Positions 40,521 through 53,600 of a stretch of 64,000 nt of DNA are shown here, piece by piece. Position numbers and translations under genes: made by a program. Every line of letters starts with the position of its first letter. Position 1 is the stretch's first letter. Below the pieces are notes generated by a model. That model saw only the letters and a list, made by a program, of their open reading frames with translations. It made no database searches and was not told the DNA's origin. The stretch spans positions 124,001 through 188,000 of the forward strand of contig NZ_VLPS01000009.1 in the NCBI RefSeq assembly GCF_007570865.1, written 5' to 3'. This stretch comes from Atlantibacter subterraneus. Its GTDB lineage: Bacteria; Pseudomonadota; Gammaproteobacteria; Enterobacterales; Enterobacteriaceae.

Positions 40521-40820
40521 TTACTCTTCTTTCGGCGAGGCGTTTTCAACCCGGCTTTTCAGCTTTTGACCGGGTCTGAAGGTCACCACACGACGAGCCG
40601 TAATGGGAATATCCTCACCAGTTTTTGGGTTGCGCCCGGGACGTTGGTTTTTATCGCGCAGATCGAAATTCCCGAAACCGGAAAGTTTAACCTGTTCGCC
40701 ATTTTCCAGAGCACGACGGATCTCTTCGAAAAACAGTTCAACCAGTTCTTTGGCATCCCGTTTGCTAAGTCCAAGCTTATCAAACAGATATTCTGACATT
40801 TCAGCTTTAGTAAGCGCCAT
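40521..40820 (-). CDS. ihfA: Integration host factor alpha subunit
   Basis: 99-residue DNA-bending protein that pairs with IhfB. The beta-arm with the intercalating proline is in [20 protein letters not shown], and the N terminus [20 protein letters not shown] is conserved. It follows pheT by 4 bases and is cotranscribed with it. IHF is also the host factor used by lambda-like integrases such as the one expected for the adjacent prophage. Confidence 0.99.
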
Positions 40821-40824
40821 AGGT

Positions 40825-43212
40825 TCAATCCCTCAATGATGCCTGGAATCGCTCTTTTAGTGCCTCTACGCATCTGGCAACGGTAGCGGCAATCTCCTCT
40901 TCTTCGAGTGTACGGCTGGTATCCTGAAGGATCAGGCTGATGGCAAGGCTCTTAAAGCCCTGTTCAACACCCTTGCCACGGTACACGTCAAATAAGTTTA
41001 CGCCAACTATCTGATTTGCGCCAACTTTCTTACACTCGGATAAAATTTCCGCTGCGGGAACGTTTTCTGCCACCACAACCGCGATGTCACGGCGGTTCGC
41101 CGGGAAGCGTGAGATTTCCTGAGCTTGCGGTACAACACGGTCAGAAACCTTGTCCCACAGCAGTTCGAACACCAGCGTACGGCCATTCAGATCGAAGCTA
41201 CGCTCCAGTTCAGGATGAATAACGCCAATGAAACCAATGCGTTCGCCTTTTAAATATATAGCAGCACTTTGGCCCGGATGCAGCGCCGGGTTGGCTTCCG
41301 CTTTAAATTCAATTTCAGAAAGTTTACCGGTAAGTTCCAGAACGGATTCCAGATCGCCTTTGATGTCGTAGAAATCAACGCCGGTTTTCGCCTGGTCCCA
41401 GTGCTCTTCCACGCGGTTACCGCAGATAGCGCCCGCCAGCATCACGTCCTGGCGAATGCCCAACGGAGCCTGGGTATCCGGCACAAAGCGCAGACCGGTT
41501 TCGAAAATACGTACCCGGCTCTGTTGACGGTTCTGGTTGTAGACCACGGTGCCCAGCAGGCCGGTCCACAGCGACAGGCGCATCGCCGACATATCGCTGG
41601 CGATCGGGTTCGGCAGGATCAGCGCTTCTTCGCCCGGATGCACCAGCTGCTGCAGTTTCGGATCGACGAAGCTGTAGGTAATCACTTCCTGGTAACCTTT
41701 GTCGTTAAGCAGGGTTTTCACGCGCTTCAGCGACAGGTTGGCTTCACGGTGGTTGCCCATCACCAGACCCGCCTGTACCGGCTCGTCAGGGATGTTGTCG
41801 TAGCCGTAAATACGGGCCACTTCTTCTACCAGGTCTTCTTCGATTTCCATATCGAAACGCCAGCTCGGCGCAACCGCCTGCCACTGGCCCTCACCTTCAG
41901 TCACGTCGCAGCCCAGACGGCGCAGAATATCGCTGACCTGGTCATCCGGGATGTGATGGCCAATCAGGCGGTCCAGCTTGCTGCGGCGCAGCGTAATGGT
42001 GGCGCGTGCTGGCAGGTGCGACGCGTTGGTAACGTCAATCACCGGGCCCGCTTCGCCGCCACAGATGTCGATCAGCAGGCGGGTGGCGCGCTCCATGGCT
42101 TTGTGCTGCAACGCCGGATCGACACCGCGCTCATAGCGGTGAGAGGCATCGGTGTGCAGACCGTGACGGCGCGCGCGGCCAGTAATCGACAGCGGGCTGA
42201 AAAATGCGCATTCCAGCAGCACGTTCTGGGTTTGGTCGTTAACGCCGGAGTGCTCGCCGCCGAAGATGCCGCCCATCGCCAGCGCTTTGTGGTGATCGGC
42301 AATCACAACGGTGTCTTCATCCAGCTTCGCTTCGCTACCGTCCAGCAGTACCAGGGGTTCGCCCGGCTTCGCCATCCGCACCACGATGCCGCCGTCAATG
42401 CGGTCTTTATCGAACGCATGCATCGGCTGGCCCAGTTCGAGTAGCACGTAGTTGGTGACGTCTACAACCGCGTCAATGGAGCGGATGCCGCAGCGGCGCA
42501 GCTTCTCTTTCATCCACAGCGGAGTCGGCGCTTTCACATTGATGCCTTTAACCACGCGGCCCAGATAGCGCGGGCATGCCTGCGGGGCGTCAACGGTGAT
42601 GGGCAGCGTATCGTTGATGGTGGCAGCGACCGGTGCAATTTCCGGCTCGTTGAGCGGCGCTTTATTAAGCACAGCCACGTCGCGCGCGACGCCGATAATC
42701 CCCAGGCAGTCGGCGCGGTTAGGCGTGACGCTGATTTCAATGGTGTTATCGTCGAGCTTCAGGTATTCGCAAATATCGGTGCCAATCGGCGCATCCGCTG
42801 GCAGCTCGATAATGCCGCTGTGATCGTCGGAAATGCCCAGCTCGGAGAACGAGCACAGCATACCTTCGGACGGCTCACCGCGCAGTTTAGCCGCTTTAAT
42901 TTTGAAATCGCCCGGCAGTACCGCGCCTACGGTCGCCACGGCGACTTTCAGGCCCTGACGGCAGTTTGGCGCGCCGCAGACGATATCGAGCAGGCGATCG
43001 CCGCCCACGTTGACTTTTGTCACGCGCAGTTTGTCAGCGTTAGGATGCTGGCCGCATTCCACCACTTCACCCACTACCACGCCGTGAAACGCGCCGGCAA
43101 CCGCGTCCACGCCATCCACTTCGAGGCCAGCCATGGTGATTTGCCCGGACAGCGCGTCGCTATCAATGGCGGGATTTACCCATTCACGTAACCAGAGTTC
43201 ACTGAATTTCAT
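40825..43212 (-). CDS. pheT: Phenylalanyl-tRNA synthetase beta subunit
   Basis: 795-residue beta subunit of the alpha2-beta2 enzyme. Domains in order: tRNA-binding OB fold (residues about 39-150, [20 protein letters not shown]), the B3/B4 editing domain, the B5 domain and the C-terminal anticodon-binding FDX-ACB domain ([19 protein letters not shown]). The length equals that of E. coli. It lies 15 bases after pheS, and expression is set by the pheM attenuator. Confidence 0.99.
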
Positions 43213-43227
43213 TGGATAGTCCTGCCC

Positions 43228-44301
<1,074 letters not shown>

Positions 44302-44340
44302 TTATTTTCCGTTTCTTTCTTACGCGCAAGCCCCCTGAGA

Positions 44341-44385
44341 TCAGGTGCTAAAGTAAAAAAAGAAGCGGAAAATAGCAGCGTTCAT
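44341..44385 (-). CDS. pheM: pheST leader peptide PheM
   Basis: 14-residue leader peptide [14 protein letters not shown], identical to E. coli PheM, with five Phe codons in the control stretch. It senses charged tRNA-Phe: slow translation here prevents formation of the downstream terminator (44266-44296). Too short for automated calls, but certain by identity and position between rplT and pheS. Confidence 0.97.
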
Positions 44386-44465
44386 GCTTGCAGTTACCTT
44401 AATGCTGGAAACGATTCGTCTATTGAAAGGCTATCAGGTTGAAATGTCAATAAAACGAAGGCCAG

Positions 44466-44492
44466 AAAGCAAAAGAGGGAGCAAGCTCCCTC
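44466..44492 (-). terminator. rplT terminator
   Basis: GAGGGAGC-TT-GCTCCCTC followed by TTTTGCTTT on the minus strand, 13 bases after the rplT stop and upstream of pheM. Confidence 0.85.
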
Positions 44493-44504
44493 CTTCAAAC
44501 TGGC

Positions 44505-44876
<372 letters not shown>

Positions 44877-44908
44877 CTATTCTGTAAAAAAGTTAAAAGT
44901 TAAACGGC

Positions 44909-45750
<842 letters not shown>

Positions 45751-47679
45751 TTATTCCTCCAGTTGTTGAAGACTGCGGCTGCGAATCTCGTGTTGCAGCT
45801 TCTCAATCACTTCACTTACGTCCAGGCTTCCCAGGTCTTTACCGCGGCGAGTGCGAACGGCAACTTTGCCTGCTTCCACTTCTTTATCACCACAGACCAA
45901 CATATACGGGACACGACGTAAAGTGTGCTCGCGGATTTTAAAGCCAATCTTCTCGTTTCTCAAGTCCGCTTTTACTCGAATGCCCGCATTTTGTAGTTTA
46001 CGGGTCAATTCGTTAACGTATTCGGACTGCGAATCGGTGATATTCATCACCACCACCTGCACCGGAGCCAGCCATGTTGGGAAGAAACCGGCGAACTCTT
46101 CAGTCAGAATTCCGATGAAGCGCTCCATGGAGCCCAGAATCGCGCGGTGGATCATCACCGGCACCTGACGGTCGTTGTTTTCAGCAACATACGACGCGCC
46201 AAGACGCTGTGGCAGCGAGAAGTCTAGCTGAACTGTACCACATTGCCAGGCGCGATCGAGGCAATCATACAGGGTAAACTCGATTTTCGGGCCGTAGAAC
46301 GCGCCTTCGCCGAGCTGGTATTCAAACGGAATGCCGTTCTCTTCCAGCGCCACCGCCAGGTCCGCCTCGGCGCGATCCCACATCTCATCGCTACCAATAC
46401 GTTTTTCCGGGCGAGTCGACAGTTTCACCACGATTTTTTCGAAGCCGAAGGTGCTGTACATGTCGTAAACCAGGCGAATACAGCCGTTTACTTCGTCACG
46501 TACCTGCTCTTCAGTACAGAAAATGTGGGCGTCATCCTGGGTAAAGCCGCGCACGCGCATCAGGCCATGCAGCGCGCCTGACGGCTCGTTACGGTGGCAG
46601 CTGCCGAACTCTGCCATACGCAGCGGCAGATCGCGGTAGGATTTCAGACCCTGGTTGAAGATCTGAATGTGGCCCGGGCAGTTCATTGGTTTGATGCAGT
46701 ATTCACGGTTCTCAGAAGAGGTGGTGAACATCGCATCCTTGTAGTTTTCCCAGTGGCCTGTTTTTTCCCACAGCACGCGGTCCATCATGAACGGACCTTT
46801 CACTTCCTGGTACTGGTACTCTTTCAGCTTGGAGCGAACAAACACTTCTAGTTCACGGAAGATAGTCCAGCCGTCGTTGTGCCAGAACACCATACCCGGC
46901 GCTTCTTCCTGCATGTGATACAGGTCGAGCTGCTTGCCGATTTTACGGTGATCGCGCTTGGCGGCTTCTTCTAAACGCTGCAAATAGGCGTTCAGGGCTT
47001 TTTTATCTGCCCACGCGGTGCCGTAGATACGCTGCAGCATCTTGTTGTTGCTGTCGCCGCGCCAGTAGGCCCCTGCCGTTTTCATTAATTTGAAGTGGTG
47101 GCAAAAACGCATGTTCGGCACGTGCGGGCCACGGCACATATCCACATATTCTTCATGATGATATAAGCCAGGCTTGTCATCATGAGAGATATTTTCATCA
47201 AGAATGGAAACCTTGTAGCTTTCGCCACGGTTCACGAAGGTTTCGCGGGCCTCATGCCAGCTGACCTTTTTCTTGATCACGTCGTAATTTTTCTCAGCCA
47301 GCTCGTGCATGCGCTTTTCGAGGGCGTCGAGGTCTTCCTGGGTCAGGGTATTTTCCAGATCAACGTCATAGTAAAAACCATTATCCACTACCGGACCGAT
47401 CGCCATTTTGGTATTCGGCCAGAGTTGTTTAATGGCATGACCCAGTAAGTGCGCGCAGGAGTGGCGGATAATCTCCAGTCCTTCGTCATCCTTTGCGGTG
47501 ATGATAGCCAGTTGGGCGTCCTGTTCGATCAGGTCGCTGGCATCGACTAATTCACCATTAACGCGGCCTGCGATACAGGCTTTTGCGAGACCCGGACCAA
47601 TGTCCAGGGCAACATCCATGGGGCTTACAGCGTGGTCATAATGGCGTTGGCTGCCATCAGGAAGAGTAATAACGGGCAT
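45751..47679 (-). CDS. thrS: Threonyl-tRNA synthetase
   Basis: 642-residue class II synthetase. Domains in order: TGS (residues 1-61), editing domain with the zinc-type [11 protein letters not shown] motif (about 73-83), catalytic core with the zinc cysteine in [10 protein letters not shown] (about 334), and the anticodon-binding domain. The length equals that of E. coli. It heads thrS-infC-rpmI-rplT-pheM-pheS-pheT-ihfA. Its leader carries the autoregulatory operator. Confidence 0.99.
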   Translation of the reverse strand: MPVITLPDGSQRHYDHAVSPMDVALDIGPGLAKACIAGRVNGELVDASDLIEQDAQLAIITAKDDEGLEIIRHSCAHLLGHAIKQLWPNTKMAIGPVVDNGFYYDVDLENTLTQEDLDALEKRMHELAEKNYDVIKKKVSWHEARETFVNRGESYKVSILDENISHDDKPGLYHHEEYVDMCRGPHVPNMRFCHHFKLMKTAGAYWRGDSNNKMLQRIYGTAWADKKALNAYLQRLEEAAKRDHRKIGKQLDLYHMQEEAPGMVFWHNDGWTIFRELEVFVRSKLKEYQYQEVKGPFMMDRVLWEKTGHWENYKDAMFTTSSENREYCIKPMNCPGHIQIFNQGLKSYRDLPLRMAEFGSCHRNEPSGALHGLMRVRGFTQDDAHIFCTEEQVRDEVNGCIRLVYDMYSTFGFEKIVVKLSTRPEKRIGSDEMWDRAEADLAVALEENGIPFEYQLGEGAFYGPKIEFTLYDCLDRAWQCGTVQLDFSLPQRLGASYVAENNDRQVPVMIHRAILGSMERFIGILTEEFAGFFPTWLAPVQVVVMNITDSQSEYVNELTRKLQNAGIRVKADLRNEKIGFKIREHTLRRVPYMLVCGDKEVEAGKVAVRTRRGKDLGSLDVSEVIEKLQHEIRSRSLQQLEE

Positions 47680-47829
47680 TTTTTGTCCTTATTCGCAGTG
47701 GTGACCCACACGAAAGATCACATACGAAAGAATTTAATGAATTTATTCAGTACTTTGCGTAACCATCTAACCAACTAATGTTAAATTGGTACACAAATTG
47801 GTACACAAATGATTTTTCAGCTTACTATA
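47680..47829 (-). promoter_or_regulatory. thrS promoter -10 and translational operator
   Basis: The 36 bases before the ribosome site (about 47692-47728) read, on the minus strand, TTCGTATGTGATC then TTTCGTGTG then GGTCACCAC. They form the anticodon-arm mimic (GTGATC paired with GGTCAC, loop with CGT) by which ThrRS binds and represses its own mRNA in E. coli. TATAGT at 47824-47829 could be the -10, giving a leader of about 138 bases. The upstream part holds a 12-base tandem repeat. Confidence 0.75.
47783..47806. repeat. 12-base tandem repeat in the distal thrS leader
   Basis: AAATTGGTACAC occurs twice in direct succession (on the minus strand, GTGTACCAATTT twice). It lies 104-127 bases upstream of thrS, where the second tRNA-like arm of the operator should be. 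It could be a local duplication, an integrase arm-site pair or part of the attachment site. Confidence 0.6.
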
Positions 47830-48275
47830 TGCATCAGATGTGTCTTGGCATGTTAACACCATTAATTTTGCGAATGTACCCGTTTAGGTCAATTCGTTTG
47901 CGGGTGCTTAATCTTGATCGTGCGGGGTCCACGACAGTAGATGATACGTTTATCATCTAACGGTTAAGAGGTCTGAAAACCGCGTAGTGTATCGCGGAGA
48001 AAGCATGTCCCGTTTCATCTGCCACTGCTACTGTATACCCTACATCGGAAAAATAGCGTCCCTCTCCCCCCTTTCGCATCAATTACGTTTGGCGGACTTT
48101 GCCAGGGCCTTCGTTACGAAGGAAAGTCAAATTCCGCTAAAGTAATGCTCCTTGTTGCCGTTATGTTATACACCTGCGTCCTGAGCGCGGGATATCTAAT
48201 AAAAAACTAAGGGATTGACGCCCGCGCCCGTGCGGGCTTTTTTTCAAATTATTCGCTTCCCTCCGCTTCAGCACT
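47830..48275. other. Chromosome-prophage junction region, gene-poor
   Basis: 446 bases between the thrS promoter and the tail fibre gene. It contains a possible 40-residue ORF on the minus strand (47834-47956, no ribosome site), a perfect palindrome AGATGATACGTTTATCATCT (47939-47958), an inverted repeat CCTTCGT-T-ACGAAGG (48108-48122) and a plus-strand terminator (48220-48244). The prophage attachment site must lie in or next to this region; the exact point cannot be fixed without an uninterrupted relative. Confidence 0.5.
48220..48244 (+). terminator. Plus-strand intrinsic terminator near the prophage end
   Basis: GCCCGC-GCCCGT-GCGGGC followed by 7 T. No plus-strand gene precedes it in the window; a TATACA at 48167-48172 could start a transcript of about 65 bases. 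It would also block transcription running into the tail genes from the left. Confidence 0.65.
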
Positions 48276-49592
48276 TTAACTTGCTGAATCCCCGGGCTGA
48301 TTTCGTTGCTCCGCCTCGCGTTGCTGGCGCTCATATTCTGCGCGCATCTCCTCCGCCCGCCGCGCCTGCTCAAAGTTCCACAGGCTGTTTACCGGCATTT
48401 CGACACGTAGATCGACACAGCGGTCGGCAGGAATATCAATCGCGTCGCCGTCGCTGACTCCATCGATTTCGTTACGTGCGAACGGCGGCGCCATGGGGTG
48501 CGTACGATGAAAGGTTTTCAGCAGAATGCTGCCTTCAGCTTCGATTTCATAATCAACCCAGAGCAGCGGTTGTTTGTTGCGATCGAGCGGAATTTCAATA
48601 CCGCCATCAATACCACCCCAGGCCGGATCTGAGTTAAATCCCAGCACACCAGAAATTCGATAAACGCCGGTGTCAATGCGTTCAACATCAACGCCTGCGG
48701 ATTCCGCATTCAGTTCTGCGCTGCCGTCGCCTGCGACTTTAACGACCGGAGATGCTTTTTTCAGGTACCCGTTGCCATCCACTACTACATTGCCCTGGTG
48801 ATAGAACTCATAGGCAACATTACCCATTGACCAGCCGCCAATTTTGAATTTGCTGTCGGTATCGAGGCCAACAAAACATCCGAAAACTCCGCCCCGTTCA
48901 AACTCCATCACCGACGACGCGGCGCTGTTCGCGTTATTACCGATGTTAAATGCCGCCGCTGATGCTGATGTGCGGCTTCCCGCGTAAGCGATCCCCGGCG
49001 TGTTACTTGACGACAGGCGAAGCAACATGGAGCCGGCAATGTTGGCATTGCCCAGAACAGGGATATTGCCGCCTGCCACGCCCGTGTCGCGCGTTGCCAC
49101 ACTGCCGAGCTGAAGCCCTGTGCGCGCAGCTGCTGGCGTTGTGCCGCCCGTTCCGCCCTGCTCAACCGGTACCGCGCCGCCCACGCCGCGCTGCGCAAGT
49201 TTGCCGAGAGCCGGAATGCTGACAGCAACGCCATTAATTGTGACATTGACGGCCTGGTTGGCAGTTGTACCAGCAAAAGTCTCCCACGCATCGCTGCTCG
49301 CGTCGTAGTCCCGGACAAGCTGCGCAATACTTTGCGCCAGGCCATCAACAGACAGTGCGTCAGTAGTCAGGATGGCGTATTTCGTGCCAGCCGCGAGCCA
49401 GGGATTTGCTGCTGCGGTGAGGGTCAGTGCGGTCGGGCTGTTCACAGCTGCAATCTGGAAAATCTGGGGCGGACTGGTCAGCGCTATCAACGTCTGACCA
49501 GGCCGGATTTGGTTAGCAGCTGCTGTGAAGTTTGTACCGGTGCCTGTTACACCTGCACCTGCAATCGCAATAGTACCTGCGTTGTAAATCAT
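48276..49592 (-). CDS. Prophage tail fibre protein
   Basis: 438-residue fibre. It has a glycine/alanine-rich N-terminal region (IYNAGTIAIAGAGVTGTGTN), a short repeat found in phage fibres (PVEQGGTGGTTPAAARTGLQ) and a C-terminal domain common to enterobacterial prophage fibres (GVYRISGVLGFNSDPAWGGI and DIPADRCVDLRVEMPVNSLW), ending in a charged helix (EEMRAEYERQQREAEQ). The C-terminal part should bind the host surface. No fibre-assembly chaperone gene follows. ATG at 49592 with a GGAGC site; a terminator precedes it. Confidence 0.85.
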   Translation of the reverse strand: MIYNAGTIAIAGAGVTGTGTNFTAAANQIRPGQTLIALTSPPQIFQIAAVNSPTALTLTAAANPWLAAGTKYAILTTDALSVDGLAQSIAQLVRDYDASSDAWETFAGTTANQAVNVTINGVAVSIPALGKLAQRGVGGAVPVEQGGTGGTTPAAARTGLQLGSVATRDTGVAGGNIPVLGNANIAGSMLLRLSSSNTPGIAYAGSRTSASAAAFNIGNNANSAASSVMEFERGGVFGCFVGLDTDSKFKIGGWSMGNVAYEFYHQGNVVVDGNGYLKKASPVVKVAGDGSAELNAESAGVDVERIDTGVYRISGVLGFNSDPAWGGIDGGIEIPLDRNKQPLLWVDYEIEAEGSILLKTFHRTHPMAPPFARNEIDGVSDGDAIDIPADRCVDLRVEMPVNSLWNFEQARRAEEMRAEYERQQREAEQRNQPGDSAS

Positions 49593-49603
49593 AATTGCTC
49601 CAG

Positions 49604-49628
49604 TAAAAAAACCCGCCGGATGGCGGGT
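49604..49628 (-). terminator. Intrinsic terminator before the tail fibre gene
   Basis: On the minus strand ACCCGCC-ATCC-GGCGGGT followed by 7 T, between the accessory tail gene (stop at 49648) and the fibre start (49592). Confidence 0.85.
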
Positions 49629-49647
49629 CAGTTGTTAGTTTGTCTGG

Positions 49648-50604
49648 TTAATACATGGCGGGTATGCATGGCACGGGGATGTTTGTCAGGCGCTGGCCAA
49701 CGAGTGCGTATCTGTCAGTCCAGCGCCAGCGCACGCGACCGCGCCCACACCGGACGGCGTTTCCTGACCTGACGATGCCCGCCAGTTTCATATAGTCCCA
49801 CCCGCCATTGGTGTTGCTGTCGTAGCCGTAGACGCCCAGCATAATCATGTTGTCGCCGATGTCCGTCCATGACCATGACGGCGTCCATGTCTTCCGGTTA
49901 TAGATGAACGGCCGGCTCGTTGTTGAAAACACACACGCACCGTTTTTAACAAAGTTGAGGCCGCGCCCGGGTGATGGCGCAACACCAGACGCAAATATCG
50001 CGATTGTTATCGCCACTGTCGCCGGGACGTCCTCGCCGTTCCTGTCCTCAAATGCTGTAACAACGGTGCCGTCGCACTCAACCGTGGCGCTCGGGTGTGA
50101 CCATTTTCCAAACACCATGTAGTTGGATTTTGGTGCAATAGTGTCAGGCAGAGCCCAGGTCCCGGTGAATGTTACAGAACCACGCCAGACGCAGAACCCG
50201 GCCATAGTATTTAAGGCAATGCTCATGAAATCGGTTGAGTCCTGAATCAGCATGCCGCTGCCCGAGCTCGCGGGCAGTATTTGCCAGACAGAAGCATCGA
50301 ATCCCCTGACAAGCTTATCCCCCTTCGAATCCCAGTAGGTCTGGGTAACCGTCGAGCCTGACTGTGTGAACCCGGTTAAAACACCAACAGAGGGAACAAG
50401 TGAGGTCCCGACCGGCGGAGAATATGCAGCGCAGACACGGGGCAGCAAGATAACATCACTGCCGGGAACGTAATTCGCTATATCCAGCGACAGGGATGTC
50501 GATGCTGTTGTCCATTGCCCGCTAAATGTCGGGAATCGCAGACCAGATGTAATTTCCATCCGGGGTCCGCCATCGTTGAGATCTATCAGTAATCCTGCCG
50601 GCAT
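49648..50604 (-). CDS. Accessory phage protein after gpJ (unknown function)
   Basis: 318-residue protein starting MPAGLLIDLNDGGPRMEITS. The ATG at 50604 shares one base with the gpJ stop (TGATG), so it is translationally coupled to gpJ; two GTG codons just upstream are alternatives. It is rich in Ser, Thr, Gly and Trp with beta-strand patterns, has no signal peptide, and ends in VPCIPAMY. It resembles proteins found between gpJ and the fibre in other enterobacterial prophages, with no assigned function; a virion or tail-tip role is inferred from coupling. Confidence 0.75.
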   Translation of the reverse strand: MPAGLLIDLNDGGPRMEITSGLRFPTFSGQWTTASTSLSLDIANYVPGSDVILLPRVCAAYSPPVGTSLVPSVGVLTGFTQSGSTVTQTYWDSKGDKLVRGFDASVWQILPASSGSGMLIQDSTDFMSIALNTMAGFCVWRGSVTFTGTWALPDTIAPKSNYMVFGKWSHPSATVECDGTVVTAFEDRNGEDVPATVAITIAIFASGVAPSPGRGLNFVKNGACVFSTTSRPFIYNRKTWTPSWSWTDIGDNMIMLGVYGYDSNTNGGWDYMKLAGIVRSGNAVRCGRGRVRWRWTDRYALVGQRLTNIPVPCIPAMY

Positions 50605-53600
50605 CACCACATCCCCAGTCTGATCATGCCGCCACCAGGCAGATTAACGGTTACGCCGTTGCCATCGATGACCACAGTATTATTCGCGCCGTTAAAACTG
50701 AAATTGCCCGAAGTGGCGTAAAGATTGCCCCGCACCGTCACATTATTGAGCGTTGCAAATCCCGATTTATTGATATGCCAGCCCACATTACCGGTACCGT
50801 CCCAGTCTGCAGACTGGATATAGTTACCGATTTTGGTGTTGCTGATGGTGCCGTCCTGAATGAACGTATCGCGGATAAAAGTCTGCCCGTTCTGGATTAC
50901 GAATGGCAGCGTAACAGCGGCGCCAGCCTGGCTCATCACAGCAAAGCGATCGGCCAGGAAAATCACCTGGCTCTGCATTCCGGATGGAGTATTTTGTACG
51001 CCCACGCCCATCCCCGCCGCGTACTGTACACCGTTCGAGTCGACAGCCACTTTAATGCTGTACATCGCGTTGAGATTGCCTGCCATATCTGCTGTTGCCT
51101 GAGTGTTGGTCGTAATGGCCGCGGACTGTCCATTTACTGTTACCGTCAGGGAGTTAATTTTCGTTGCCGAAGCCTGCGTGAAATTAGCCAGGGTCTCGGT
51201 CAGATCGGTCGCGTTTGAGATGTTGCCGCCAGCTGAAGCATCCAGCGTCACCAGTGCGCGAGCCACCGACTGACTGGCATCCGCAATGGTGGTATCGATA
51301 CGGTCGATGCTGGCGCTGTTCCCGGCGTTCGTTGCTGTCTGCCGCCGCCGGCTGGTCACTTGAGCCAGGCTGTTCTGGATTACCGCGATGGCTGAGTTTT
51401 TAACGCCACCCGTCATGCCATCCAGCGCCGCTGACGTCTCGTCAATTTTCACCGCTGCCGCCGCCAGACCGTCGGTATTCTGCTGTATCGCCAGCGCCTG
51501 TTGTTCGAGGTCGTCAGCGTTCTGCTGCACATCTGCGACAATCCCGGCAATTTTTGCGCTGCTGTCAATCGCACTTTCAACGACATCCTTGAACAAGTCG
51601 GTCTGTTTCATGTCCTCCAGTATGGCTTCAGTGATGTCAGAAACATCAATGCTGGACTGCCCTCGAACAAAATCAGTCCAGCCACTCTGATTACCGATGC
51701 GATCCACCAGCCGCGCGCGGTACCAGAATTCCTGCCCCGCTTTGAGCCCCATTTGCTGATAGAGTTTCTGTGGGTACGGTACCGCCGCCAGCAGCATCGG
51801 ATTCGAGCCGTCGGCTGCGAGACTGTATTGCAGCTCAGTACTCAGCGTGTCGCCGGTATCGGCGGGGAATGCCCAGGTTACGTTGATGCCGAATACTACA
51901 TCGTCAGTTGCAGCGAGCCCGACGGGTTTTGGCACATCACCGATCCTGCCTTTGAGATGAGTTAGCGCCGACGTCGCCCAGAGGCTGGACGCCCCACCTG
52001 AATTGATGGCGCGTACGCGCACCAGGTAGTCGCCCTCGAAAATCCCAGGCACTTCGATATTGCGCAGGCCTGTCTCCGGCACGTTGATCCATTCGTTATC
52101 CCCGCGCTTCCACTGCACCCGGTAGGCGATAACATCCGCTTGCGGCTTGCCATTTTTATCCAGCGGCGCGTCCCATGTAGCGACCAGTGTCGCCACACGC
52201 TGACCCTGGCGTACCGCGTCGTAACTGGTGACAGCGACATTGCCTGGCTGCGCAACCAGTCCGGTCGGGATTAGGCTGATCGGCGGTATATCGAGGCGGG
52301 CGTTATTATCTACTGCATCATATTTTGATGAGTTGTACTCAGCACCGGTGATGGTGAACGTATTTTCAGCATCGTTAAACGTCAGATTCGTTACCCGGAA
52401 GTACTGCAGGCGCAACTGCCCGGCATCGATAACGAATATAGCGTTCGGTAACGGGGCGGCTATAAACGGCGTGGCCACTACCAGCTGCGTGCCGTTTACC
52501 GCCTGAATAACCCGACTTTCCACGGTGCCGTCCTGCGTGCGGATCATCAACGTGTCGCCCGCGACTGCGCTGGTCCCGCGGTCAGTGGTCACAGTTTTGA
52601 GTCCCGCGTCATACCCGGTAATGCGCCCGCCGTATATGCGTCCTGACAGGCGTTCGTCGGCAAACGCAAATACCGTGCCCGGCACGTAGACAAAACCATC
52701 GAGCCCGGTCTGCAGTGTGATGATGCGGTCAAGTGAGTTGGAATACACCGCCCAGCCGCCCCGCCGCTGCGCCTCGCTTTCGCGCGTACAGCCAATGGCA
52801 GTAATTTGCGTCTGCTTGAATTTGAACTGCTTCACCAGCTCAGGAAACATCACTGCCGTTGTGCGGTCCTGGTAGTGGTTGCCGGGGTCACTGAAATTAA
52901 TCAGCGCAGAGCTGTAACGGTTTTTTTCGCTACCACTGGAATAGACCGGCTTCCCCACCACAGAAGCGCGGGTGAGGATCTGCAGTTTCGAGGTGTCTGC
53001 TGGCATGTCTGAGACAACGTTGAACATGTTGTTACCCCAGAACGTCATGCCGTTGAAGCCTGCCGCGATGTCTTTAATCACCTGCCAGGCGTCGGCCTGC
53101 GCCTGGATGTACACGTCAAACAAAAAACGCGGCTCGGTTCCGCTACCACCCAGGCCATCCGGGACCTGTTGATCGCATCGCTGTGCAATCCGGTACAGCT
53201 CCCACTTATCCAGCATATCCGGCGTAACGCGGCGACCAAGACCAAAGCGCGGCTCCGTCAGGATATCGAACCAGATCCACGCCGGATTGTTAGTCCATCC
53301 CCATTTGAATGTGCCATCCCACGTGCCGCCATATGTCCGGTTAATCGGGTCGTAATTTTGGGGAATACGGATTATGCGCCCCTGCGGTTTACAGGATATT
53401 TTCGGGATATTGCTGAATGCCTTGGCGCTGAATGACACATACAGCAGCGCTGTATGGGGGTAGCGCAGTCGGGCGTCGATCACTTCAGTAATAGCCTGGA
53501 CCTGTGTTTTGTTCTGCAGCATCTGACTGGTGCTGTCGGCGGTATCGCGCACAACGCGGATCTGCCAGCCGGTATTAGCCTTAGGCAAGTTGATGCGGTG

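Noticed and set aside
41269-42444. 391-codon plus-strand frame opposite pheT
   Set aside because: Shadow of pheT; the translation resembles no family and there is no ribosome site or promoter.
47778-47960. 60-codon plus-strand frame over the thrS leader
   Set aside because: No ribosome site; it spans the thrS promoter and the tandem repeat.
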